A model generated the notes under the pieces. The model was not told where the DNA came from. It searched no databases and worked only from the letters and a program-made list of their open reading frames with translations. From CAZMGY01 sp964565945 [NCBI: uncultured bacterium] (lineage in GTDB: Bacteria > GCA-001730085): 50,885 nt of DNA. The stretch lies in contig CAZMGY010000005.1 of NCBI GenBank assembly GCA_964565945.1, positions 1 to 50,885 of the forward strand, in the 5' to 3' direction. Positions 1-10,100 of the stretch are shown piece after piece (the first letter of the stretch is position 1; every line of letters begins with the position of its first letter). The position numbers and the translations under genes are program-made.

Positions 1-26
1 TTATTGATTTTACGGTTCTGGTAACG

Positions 27-1724
27 ATGGAAAAACTGGTTGAAGAGTTTGAAAAACTAGAGCAAGATCAACGAGAATCTTGGTTTAAGGATGTGGTGCA
101 AAAATTCAATAACAACCAACCACCTTGTTACCTTGGCAAAGCGCGTGTTTTGTACGATATTCTCTTTGAGGATAGCTTGCTCTTTTCATCGGAAATGACA
201 TTTGCTGGAAATATGCAAGCATTTATTAAAGATTATGTTAAGAAAAAAGTTCAACGATTTATTAAGGATAATCGGGCCTTAATTAAGGCAGGAGCATCGG
301 TTGCGCTGTATGGGGCTTTTTTTGAATTTCGCAACAAAGAGCTTAGGTGGGAAAGAATTAAGAGCGAGTTGCCTTTAGAATACGTACCGTTTATTTTAGC
401 TATGAGTGCTAGGGAAGAAGTTAGGGATATTCAAGCTCAAGACAAGAGTTTGAATCGCCACAACTATGAAGCCTATTTTGCGGATATGAGTGAAGCTGGG
501 ATAGGCTACCTTGTGCACGATGCTTATGACGCTAGGGCTATGATTTCTGATGAAATGGCACTTGATATAGAAGCTAGTGCGTCAGAGAGGATTCAAGCCA
601 TGGAAAACTATATAAGGGGGGTGTGGTTCATGTTGTCTGGAACGTTTAAAGATGGAGATATGTGGCCCACGCCGTTTATTCGAGGCGTAGTGCATCATCG
701 GTCGTGGATACTGGGAGAATTTTATAATGATTTGCAGAATAATTTTTTTAAGATTCTTCGTAGTGCTGAAGCTAGTTTAGATAATATTAAATGGATAAAC
801 GAAATTGATGTTGAGGATTTGTTTCGAAGAACCTTGATGCAAAATGAGTATGATGTAAGGATTGACGGAGGATCCTTTAGGGTGAAGCACCGTTTCGAGA
901 AAAAAGATTTAAGGCTTCTTAAAACAAAGCTTGGCGAGAATATAAGAGACGATAAATATTTGTCTCTTCGATTTGTGTTTGATTTACTGCCACCAGAATT
1001 ACCCATTCAGAAAATGGTCAAGAGGCAGTTAACTACAGAACGGCGTGGATTGTGGACTACTTTATTTCCGTCTGGGGTGATGGAGGCTGAGGATCCTATT
1101 GAGGTGTCTGTGAACTATCTTGATGATTCGGAGACTTTTGAAACTACGGGACTGCTAAGTCGAATTAAGCCTAAGGATATTCAGGCGGTTCGTTTTGATA
1201 ATTTAGAAGATATGAGAAGAGCGATCATGAGTGCTCTAAATAATCCCCGCAAAGAGGTTTTGGATCGATTACGGGATATTCTTGTTTATGCTCGAATAAC
1301 AGATTTGAATAATTCTTTTGATCTAAAGGTCGAGAAAGGTGGTGACAAATATAGTGTGAATATGCTTCCTTTTGCCGCTCCTGGTGAAAAACTTTTCGAT
1401 TTAGTTGAAGTTCCCGTGATCTATCAAAATCAGTCCTTGGTGACCCTTCCTTTGCAAGGATTTTTTGATGTTAAAGAGATTCAAAATAGCTTGATTCAGC
1501 TGATATCACCAAGGTTCAGAGAGAAGGTTTCATTTGATCTTTATGCTGTTTGGAAGCCTGCGTTAGATGGTGAAGAGGAGGCAAGTGTAAAGGTGGAGTT
1601 TGTCGAAAAATTGACCAAAGATAATCAAGATATTCTTTGGGGATGTAGGTGGACTGGGCTGGAAATGAGACCTAAACCTGGAAGGTTTTTTTCATTGTCA
1701 AATGAGATACTTAAAGCAGCTTAG
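27..1724 (+). CDS. Unrecognised 565-aa protein, possibly 5'-truncated by the window edge
   Basis: I do not recognise this protein. It is soluble-looking, with no signal peptide or membrane segment, and rich in charged helices in the first half (about residues 1-200). The second half looks more mixed alpha/beta. The reading frame stays open upstream of the ATG to the window edge, and the upstream codons (I-D-F-T-V-L-V-T) read like protein. There is no convincing Shine-Dalgarno sequence before this ATG. The true start may therefore lie outside the window. Its stop codon overlaps by 4 nt the stop of the convergent PilZ/glucoamylase-like gene. Coding is supported by length and clean codon use; function is unknown. 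Confidence 0.7.
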   Translation: MEKLVEEFEKLEQDQRESWFKDVVQKFNNNQPPCYLGKARVLYDILFEDSLLFSSEMTFAGNMQAFIKDYVKKKVQRFIKDNRALIKAGASVALYGAFFEFRNKELRWERIKSELPLEYVPFILAMSAREEVRDIQAQDKSLNRHNYEAYFADMSEAGIGYLVHDAYDARAMISDEMALDIEASASERIQAMENYIRGVWFMLSGTFKDGDMWPTPFIRGVVHHRSWILGEFYNDLQNNFFKILRSAEASLDNIKWINEIDVEDLFRRTLMQNEYDVRIDGGSFRVKHRFEKKDLRLLKTKLGENIRDDKYLSLRFVFDLLPPELPIQKMVKRQLTTERRGLWTTLFPSGVMEAEDPIEVSVNYLDDSETFETTGLLSRIKPKDIQAVRFDNLEDMRRAIMSALNNPRKEVLDRLRDILVYARITDLNNSFDLKVEKGGDKYSVNMLPFAAPGEKLFDLVEVPVIYQNQSLVTLPLQGFFDVKEIQNSLIQLISPRFREKVSFDLYAVWKPALDGEEEASVKVEFVEKLTKDNQDILWGCRWTGLEMRPKPGRFFSLSNEILKAA

Positions 1725-3964
1725 TTGTTTTCTTGAGATTGAATGCACAGCTCGAACCAGGTATCAAAGGCGCTGGTTTGCATAAAGTTTGTCCAGATAA
1801 ATCCAGTGAGATAATTTTCAATCATGAGCATGCTGAGGCCTTGGTTAATGCCGATGTACTTATTCGAAAACCAACTTTGGCTTAGGTTGAAGGAATCTCT
1901 AAATCCATAAAAACCATAAAGATGATTTTTGTAAGTGTCGTAGAAGTGACGTAGCGCTGGTAAAGAAATCTCGGGAGTGAGAGGTAAGGAACCTATAGCT
2001 GCCGAGGGCGAGAGTGTGCCATCGTGCAAATTAACCCCAGGTTTGGCGCCATAACCTTTGAATCCCTGTGGGCCACCACTTGCGGTAAGGCCCCACGCAT
2101 TTTCGCCATAACTGCGGTATTCTTTTTGGTGGTCGATGCAAAATTGGCGGTTGGCATAGGTGGCGGCAATGGTGTTAGTCCAATGGTTGAGACCATGATC
2201 ATTGATGTTTTTAAAATCAATAAAGAGATGTGGGTATTGGTACACAAATAAACTGCCAGTTTGTGAATAGACCATAGTGTAATCTTTGTAATTACCAAGA
2301 GGGCGTTTGACGTTTATCCAGTATTGCTTGGAAATGGGGTGGGTTGGCGAACCAATTGCAAGGACATAGGCCAAAAGACTTTCGTTGTAGGTGTGCCAGT
2401 AATAGGGTAAAAAGCCTAATTCGGGTTTCCATCCCATGGCTAGGCTCGACTTGCCGTTGGTCATCCATTCCCAGTCGATTCGTTCGTAGAGTCGTTGCGC
2501 AATATCACTGATTTCGGAATTTTTAAAGAATTGCCCAGCGGTGAGGGCGCCAGCGATAAACAGGGCTGTGTCCATCGAGGAGATTTCGGAACTCCATACA
2601 CGTTGACCTGTTTTAAGATCGACAAAGTGATAGTAAAAACCATTTTTGTGTTCCACAGTATTTTCGATGGTTTTGAGAGCTTTAAGTGTCATTTTGAAGG
2701 CCTCGTCGTAGTCGAGCCAACCTTTGTCGCTAGCAATGCAATAGGAGACTAAGGCGAAGCCTAAAGCCGAAATACTGGCGGGAGACTTGGGAGTACTGTT
2801 GTCTTTGACCAGGCCATTGTCTTTATTGATTTCGCCAGTGAAGTATTTAAAGGTATCATATTCGATTTTTTTCAAGAAATCGATACGGGTGTCACGCGAT
2901 GTTTTGGAGGCCTCTTGCACAACTTCACTTTGTTCGTTGTTGTGATAGAGATCGTAGTCGATCAGTTTAACACTTGTGATACTGGCGATTTCGGTGGGTA
3001 GTAGTGTTGTTTCTGATCCGTCAATAGTATTGAGGTTGACAATATCGTAATCGGTTTGGCTGAGTTTACCAATAAGGGTATTGGTGTTGTTGAGGGTTAC
3101 AATGTCGAGCGTATCATTTTCGTTGAGTTTGGCATAGTGTTGTGTGCCCAAAATGTGAATGCCGTAGTTCTTGTTTTGAAAGTTGAGCAATTGGTTGCGC
3201 GTGCTGCGTAGTTCCTGATTAAGATTTTCGATATTATCTTTGAGAAGCAAATTGCTTTTTTTAAGCTGATTGATCAGAGCTTCGATCTTTTCGTCAGTTT
3301 GATTGAGTGCAATGGTAGTGATTTCTTTTTTAAGTTTTGTCTGTGTTTTTTTCTCGCTTTCCAATTGACCTTTAAGAGTAATTTCTTTTTTCTTGAGTTG
3401 ACTCAGACTTTCTTGAGTTTTTACCTGAGATTGTTGCAGTTCGGAGATATTACCTTCGAGCGTTTTGTTCTGCTGAGAGGCATCCCAGTAATAAAAAGAG
3501 ATATAAGCACCAAAAGTGAGTAGCAGAAGAATGAGAATGGCTAATTCATAAGGTTTGCGCCGCAGTGAGTTGACATAGGCACAGAGGCGCTTGCGATCAT
3601 GTTCGATAATATCTTCGTATTGCACTCCAATCAAGACCGATTCGATGCCTTGATCTTTAATCACTTTATACCAAGCTTTTTGGGCAAAAGCTGCGATCGG
3701 GTGGCGCGAAAATGGGGGTGTGATCATAAGAGCCATACGGTATTGATTGCTATCCAAATAATCGTAAAAAGATTTTTGTGGAGAGTAGAGCTGTAGGCAA
3801 AGGCCTCCTTTGGAGATATCCCGCGTAAAACATTGGAGGGTCTTGCTTGCTGTTTGACTGGACTTTTTATCGACAAATCGTATCTCCACTGGAAAAACAG
3901 TGTTGACGCGTAGATACGTTCTTTGTTCATGTTCGGCAGGACGTTTTTTTTTGAATAAACCCAT
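1721..3964 (-). CDS. PilZ - transmembrane - coiled-coil - glucoamylase-like (GH144-type) fusion protein
   Basis: About 747 aa. Residues about 15-110 form a PilZ c-di-GMP-binding domain: the RTYLR motif (RxxxR) is followed by DISKGG (DxSxxG). One membrane segment follows at about 138-160, then a long K/E/Q-rich coiled coil (about 160-270) and a small linker domain. The C-terminal domain, about 355-735, resembles the Pfam 'glucoamylase' family, which includes GH144 endo-beta-1,2-glucanases and part of cyclic beta-1,2-glucan synthases. Family-like stretches are AWGLTASGGPQGFKGYG, DGTLSPSAAIGSLPLTPE and IGINQGLSMLMIENY. Predicted topology is PilZ in the cytoplasm and hydrolase outside the inner membrane. 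I chose the ATG at 3964, not the longer frame from 4153: it begins MGLFKKK just before PilZ, has AAGGA upstream and leaves a promoter at 3998-4026 intact. Substrate and c-di-GMP binding are inferred. Confidence 0.85.
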   Translation of the reverse strand: MGLFKKKRPAEHEQRTYLRVNTVFPVEIRFVDKKSSQTASKTLQCFTRDISKGGLCLQLYSPQKSFYDYLDSNQYRMALMITPPFSRHPIAAFAQKAWYKVIKDQGIESVLIGVQYEDIIEHDRKRLCAYVNSLRRKPYELAILILLLLTFGAYISFYYWDASQQNKTLEGNISELQQSQVKTQESLSQLKKKEITLKGQLESEKKTQTKLKKEITTIALNQTDEKIEALINQLKKSNLLLKDNIENLNQELRSTRNQLLNFQNKNYGIHILGTQHYAKLNENDTLDIVTLNNTNTLIGKLSQTDYDIVNLNTIDGSETTLLPTEIASITSVKLIDYDLYHNNEQSEVVQEASKTSRDTRIDFLKKIEYDTFKYFTGEINKDNGLVKDNSTPKSPASISALGFALVSYCIASDKGWLDYDEAFKMTLKALKTIENTVEHKNGFYYHFVDLKTGQRVWSSEISSMDTALFIAGALTAGQFFKNSEISDIAQRLYERIDWEWMTNGKSSLAMGWKPELGFLPYYWHTYNESLLAYVLAIGSPTHPISKQYWINVKRPLGNYKDYTMVYSQTGSLFVYQYPHLFIDFKNINDHGLNHWTNTIAATYANRQFCIDHQKEYRSYGENAWGLTASGGPQGFKGYGAKPGVNLHDGTLSPSAAIGSLPLTPEISLPALRHFYDTYKNHLYGFYGFRDSFNLSQSWFSNKYIGINQGLSMLMIENYLTGFIWTNFMQTSAFDTWFELCIQSQENN

Positions 3965-3997
3965 GGAATACAAAATCCTTTTCAAAACACGTCCATT

Positions 3998-4026
3998 ATT
4001 ATGGTCAAGACCTGGGAAATTGTCAA
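3998..4026 (-). promoter_or_regulatory. Sigma70-like promoter for the PilZ/GH144 gene
   Basis: On the minus strand TTGACA (4026-4021) is followed by a 17-nt spacer and CATAAT (4003-3998). This predicts a transcription start near 3991, with a leader of about 27 nt containing AAGGA before the ATG at 3964. The longer reading frame from 4153 would run across this promoter, which argues against it. Confidence 0.6.
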
Positions 4027-4097
4027 TATATAGCATTAAAGATAAAGATTTCTTCAAAAAATTTGACAGAAAGTTTTTATTTTTCGTACGCTTAACA

Positions 4098-4103
4098 TAT
4101 AAT
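4098..4103 (+). promoter_or_regulatory. Candidate -10 box upstream of the giant TPR gene
   Basis: A perfect TATAAT lies 72 nt before the start codon, but there is no good -35 box at 16-18 nt. A perfect TTGACA at 4063-4068 is too far from it (29 nt). The TTGACA instead sits 18 nt before a weak TACGCT at 4087-4092. One of these pairs probably drives the TPR genes, divergent from the PilZ/GH144 promoter. Confidence 0.35.
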
Positions 4104-4175
4104 GATCCCATATTGGGGGAAATGGGAATGCTCTCATATGAATTATCTATCAAAAATTGGGGTTGTTCTAGTTAG

Positions 4176-7100
4176 ATGAAAAAGTCTTATGTGTTTTTAC
4201 TATTAATAGGTTTTGTTGCTCAATCCGCGATTCTGTTTCCTTTCGAACGTGAACAAGATATTCCACGCATTGTTCAAAATGAGCGTCAGCTTATGTTGCA
4301 TTTTATGCAAGGTAAGGGGTTTTTTAAAAATAGCAATTACGAACAGGCGAGAGAAGAATTTTTGCGTGTTATTCAAATCAATTCTGACTATCGCCCGGCC
4401 TATGAGTATTTAGAGAGAATTCAGGATATAGCGATCCAAAAATCGCAAGAGGAACAGGAACGTCGTGCCTATATGAATCGTGCCTTGGATATGATGGATA
4501 CGGTTAAAGAAAAATTACGTTTACCTTCAGATGAAGACTTGTTTTACCAACTCACTGAGTCGGAGCAAAAAAAGCTAGATGGTTATGTGGGTGACAATGA
4601 GTTTAGCAAAATGATCGAAGAGCAGCGTTTAACGGTGTTAAATAAAGCTAAGCAAATCAAAAAAGACATTGATAAAGTTCTTGAGGAAAGACAAAAATCC
4701 GATGTTATGCGTAATGTGGCTGGGCGGGACGAGGCTTTTATGGTTCAAGGGTTTGAGCCTTACACACGCGAAAATGCGACGATGAAAGAAAACGTAGAAA
4801 GGGTGGCCGAAGCGCAAGAAGAGATGGATGCCAATTTCTTTTTTAATCGACGTCAAAAAATCGAAAGCTTTTATCAACGTGGGGTTCAGGCCTACAAACT
4901 CAGAGATTATCCTTTGGCTAAGGATATGTTTGAAAAAGTTCTTAAGTTGGAGCCAGGCTATAGGTATGCACAAGATTATCACGAAAGTAGCACGTCTCAG
5001 CTAATGATTAAAGAAATTCAAGAGCGTAAAAATCGTAAATTGCTCAAAAGGGCGCGTAGAAATCGTAAGCCAAGGGTGCAGGAACCCATTGAAATTGTTT
5101 CTCAAAACCGGGCTCTTGAAGAAAGTTCTGCCGTGGCTGAGCAGATGAGTCAAGCTTTTGAAGAACGCAAGGGAGCCTTATTGACTGGACATCGCGATGA
5201 GCTGTTGGCTACAGGTATTAAAGCGATGGAGATGAAAGACTACAACAAAGCGATGGAGATTTTTGAACAAATCCTGCGTTATGACCCCAAAGACCGCAGT
5301 GCAGAAAAGTATCGTCAGAAAATTCTTGTTCATATCAGTGAGAAGGAAGAAGCTGTTTTAGAAGCTTTAAGTCAGGTTCAAAATATGGCATTTGAGGAGT
5401 CTATGTCTCCAGCGACGCCTAAGGTTGACTTGGACCCCAATGCGGATTTTCAAGCTAATGAAGCTTTGGTTGATGTTGTTGCCAAACAACGTCGTGTGGT
5501 TGAACTTTATGAGAAAGGAAAGCATTTTTATCGTCAAAAAAATTATACGGCTGCATTGCAGCATTTTCGAGAGTTGGAATTGCTTGACCCTGCACACCGT
5601 TATGTTAGAAAGTATATGCATCGGTGTGAGCATCTTCTCAATATAGGACGTAAGGAAGTACCTCGCTTAGATCCTGCCAAACTTTACGCTCAAGGTGTGA
5701 AGCATTTCAAAAATAAGGAGTATCGTTTGGCGGCTCGAAGATTCTGGGATGTCCTTAAATTGAATCCACAACATCGCAAAGCCCAAAAAATGTTAAAGAA
5801 AGCTCTTTCTCCACTAGATATGGGGATTAAGACTTTATTGTCCGAAATTTCTGCAGCTGAAGAGGTGCGTTCAAAACCTCAAGCCATTGAAGCTATGCCC
5901 GCACCGAAGTTACCCACAATTACAGGTGAAGAAGATCCTGAAACATTGTATGAAAAAGCTAAGCAGCTTTATCGTGCTGGAAAATACAAGCAAGTGATTC
6001 CTTTATTTGAAACTCTTGTGTCTTTATTGCCGAAGGATCCTCATGTGGAGCGCTTTTTAGAATTGAGTCGCAAAAAATTTGTTAAAGCAGGTGGTCAAGT
6101 AAAGGAAGTTGTGCCAGAGCTGGTTGCGAAATTCAAGTCGCAGGCAACTTCCGATCTGTCATTGGATCCTTCTAATAACCTTTCTGCAGCTAATGCTATT
6201 TCCCCAAAATTTACAGTGCATTACGAAAAAGGGAAAGCTTTGTTTCGTCAAGGTCAATACAAAGAAGCTATTCTGGAGTTTGAAAAAGCGGTTAAGTTGG
6301 TGCCCAATCATCGTTATGCGCCGCGTTATCTCCAACGTAGTAAAGAAAAAATGCAGGCTCAGGGCAAAGTGGCTGTTGCTTCTGCTCAAGAGATGTCCCC
6401 TCAAGACAAAGAATTCAAAACTAATTATGAAGAAGGCAAGTATTTGTATCGTCAAGGTCAATATGCTCAGGCGGAACCTTTTTTCGAAAAAGCTGTGGAA
6501 CTTAAACCGAATCATCGCTATGCCTCACGTTATTTAGAGCGTAACAAAGAAAAGCAGGCCGAAAAACAAGCGATTTCTCAACCTCTTGCATCCCCATCTC
6601 TTCCTGCAGCAGGCGTTGCGACACCACAAGCGGAAAAACAGTCTGTGAATGAAGAAACTTTTAACCGCTTTTATGAAGAGGGCAAGCGTTTGTATCGTCA
6701 AGGTCAATATGCTCAGGCGGGACCTTTTTTCGAAAAAGCTGTGGAACTTAAACCGAATCATCGCTATGCCTCACGTTATTTAGAGCGTAGCAAAGAAAAG
6801 CAGGCCGAAAAACAAGCGATTTCTCAACCTGTTGCATCCCCATCTCCTCCTACACCAGCCATTGCGATACCACAAGCGGAAAAACAATCTGTGAATGAAG
6901 AAACTTTTAACCGTTTTTATGAAGAGGGCAAGCGTTTATATCGTCAGGGAAACTATTTGGAAGCGATTGGTCAGTTTGAGGAAGCCGTTAAACTCAATTT
7001 CAATCATCGTTATGCGCCACGTTATCTTAAACGCAGTCGGGAAAAATGGGCCGAACGTCAAGAGGCTCAAAAAGAGCGTTTGGCCACAAGTGAAACGCAA

Positions 7101-10100
7101 GCCCCAGCTCCTGCTCAACAAGTTGTTACCGAGGAACAAAAAAATTCAAAAAAACTTTATGAGCAAGGCACGACGATGTATCGCGAGGGGCGTTACGCCG
7201 AAGCGTCCGATATTTTTGAACAAGTGGTGGCTCTTGAGCCTAATCATCTCTACGCGGGAGGTTATTTACTTCGTTCCAAAGAAAAAGTTTCTGCAGCTGA
7301 GTCGCGAGCTCAAGGAGCCTCGAATCCTATTGTTGTAACCGCTCTTACCAAATCTAGCCCTGCGTCTTCAGATGTCGCTGAAGATTCTGCCCGTTTGTAT
7401 GAACAAGGAAAAACAGATTTTCGTCAAGAAAATTACAAAGGGGCTATAGAAAAATTCAAGAGAGTGGTACTGCTTGACCCTAATCATCGCTATGTCAGGC
7501 GTTATTTGAAAAAATCGGAAGAGCGTTTTGCTGAGCAAAAAAAGAATGATGTTCAAACGGCTCTTTACCAAGATAAGCAGACAGATGGGGTTGCCTTAGG
7601 TCAAAAAGAGCGCTTCACTGCTGGAGAAGGTGTTTTGGAGTTTAGGGTTAATCGTAATGTAGGCATTATTGAGTTAAGTCAGGAAGCTGCAGAAATTTTA
7701 GAGTTTCGTTCTACGCAAAATAAATTTGTTCGGGTTGTTGGAAAAGAAGACTTTGAGGCAGAAGAAGATCTGATGATGTTTGAACGAGAGACGTCTATGG
7801 AAGATTATGTTGAAGAGCCTGGTGAGCATGTCGATATTGTTTTGGCCGAAGGCGATAAAAAGGTAGCTATGAAAGAAGCCAGAAAGCGCGTTAGGGCTGT
7901 TGATGTTCCTGTGGTTGCTAAACGTGCTAAACAAAAAGTTCTGAAAAAATCGAACCGTAAGAGTCGTAAGGCTTATTTTAGCGGTCTTAAGCTTTATAAG
8001 CGTTGCAACTACAAGAGGGCGGCCATTGAATTTGACAAGGCTGTGGCTTTTGATGAGGACAATTCCCTTGCTCAAAGATATTTGGTTTTGTCGTCACAAG
8101 AACTTAAGAAAAAAGGTATCACATTTAAGTCGGAATATTTGCCAGAGAATTTATCTAAGGTGGTTCAGTTTAAACAACCTTCTGTCGAAGAGGTTAAGTC
8201 AGTTTTTGAAGACGCTAAGCCTATTATGGAGAGGGTGCCTATATCCACCGACGGATCGCAAGATAATTATGAAGTTGTGAAAACCGTTCAGATGACAGAT
8301 CCTGCGGTTTTAATTAAACGTAAGCAGCAGCGTGAAAATGTGAAGAAAATATACACCAAAGGTGTCGAGGCTTACGAAGCTAAAGACTATGAAACGGCTC
8401 TTGTTCTATTTGAGCAATCCAGTGTTATGGCGCCTAAGAATAAGAGCGTGCTTAAAGCTCTAAGGTTAACGAAACAGAAACTTAGTGCTGCTGCCAAAGC
8501 CAAACAGATGGCTACCCAAAGAGAAGAGGAGAAAAAAGTTTCTCAAAAGATAGATGTGATTTATGTTCGGGCGAAAGAACTCTTTCGGGAGAAAAAATAT
8601 CAAGAGGCCTATGTGATTTTTAAAGATGTGATTGCTCAGGATCCTAAGCATTATTTTGCTCAAAAATATTTTGTTAAATCTAGGGAAGAATTAATTGCTT
8701 TAGGCGTTGATCCAGAAAAAAAATCAATAGCCATGCATCAAAAAGCTTTATTGACGGAAGAAGCGGATATGGCGTCACGCTTGTTCGAAAAGGGTAAACG
8801 CAACTTCGAAAAAAAGTTGTACGAAAGAGCGGTTAAAGAGTTTTATGTGGTTAAGTTGATGCAACCTGATCATCGTCACACGTGCAAATATTTGAATCGA
8901 AGCGTGAAACATATTGAACTTAGCCGTTGGATGGATATGAAAGATAATTTGGATGAGAATTTCAAAAAAAGTCCCTACTATGCCACCCAAAGGGAGGGAT
9001 ATGCTCTGAGTCGGAGTGATCAAAAAAATATCGACTCTTTCATCACCAAAGGCTTAAGACATTATCGTAGGCAAGAGTTTGAGAAAGCTTTGCTGTTTTT
9101 TGATAAAGCGAGAGATATAGATCCTTATTATGGTGAGTTGTCGATTTGGAAGACTAATGCAAGATATTTGTTAGATATATTGGAACATAAAATCAATGGT
9201 GAAATGGAGCAGGTTAAGGTTAAGTCCGAATTTGTTCTTAAAACAGATCCCGACAATGCATTAGCGAAGAAATATGCCACTTTAGGTGAGTTGGAGCTTC
9301 AGTTTTATAAGGATGAGCATAAAGTGTTAAATCAATTTCAAGAAGAGTTGCGTCAGCTTAAAAACAAAAGAACGAGGCAAGAAAAATTAGTTCGAGCGTT
9401 TCAAGAAGCTAAAATTTTACATGAAAAAGGACGTTATATGGAAGCTTTAAATGGGTTTGAAGACGTTTTGGCACAGGATCCTACGAATACTTACGCGATG
9501 ACATTTGCGAAATATGCGCGTCAGAGAATTCAGGAAAAGAAGAAGCTAGAGTTAGAAATGCGTAAAGTCGAAGAGTTGCAACGAGCTGTTGAAATTCAAC
9601 AGGAAGTCAAAGTGTATGATTACTATGAAAGAGTGGAGCAGGCACAGGCAGGTATGGCGATTGTGGCCACAGGTGAAATTCCTATAAAGCAGCCTCTGGA
9701 CACAAACCCTGATGCCGTAGAGAAAATGACAGCATCAGAAAAAGCGCAGGCCTTTGTCGATAAAGGAAAAAGTGCTTACTTGCGTGGAGAATATGATAAG
9801 TCAGTTGCTTTGCTAGAAAAAGCAATTGAGATGGATGATGGAGCTAATCGTGACGAAATTCAGATATATTTGGAGCAATCAATTAAAAAACGTGAATGTC
9901 AAAAAGTTCCTTTTATATCTCCACGCGAACTGACCGAAGAAGAAAAGCAAATTATGTTGCGCAATGAATTGATGAGAAAAGGACGTTCTTTGTTCTACCG
10001 AAATAAGTATGAGTTGGCGATCACTCAATTTGAAAAAGTTTTGGGCGTCGAACCTGGATTTGAGATGGCTCAGAAGTACATGGAGTTGGTGAATAAGAAA

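Noticed and set aside
3965-4153. N-terminal 63 codons of the longest frame of the PilZ/GH144 gene
   Set aside because: They cover a TTGACA-17-CATAAT promoter and the divergent intergenic region, and do not resemble any part of PilZ proteins.
6109-7338. Several long alternative frames over the TPR repeats on both strands
   Set aside because: They are shadows of a repetitive coding sequence, have no ribosome binding sites, and repeat with the 246-bp period.
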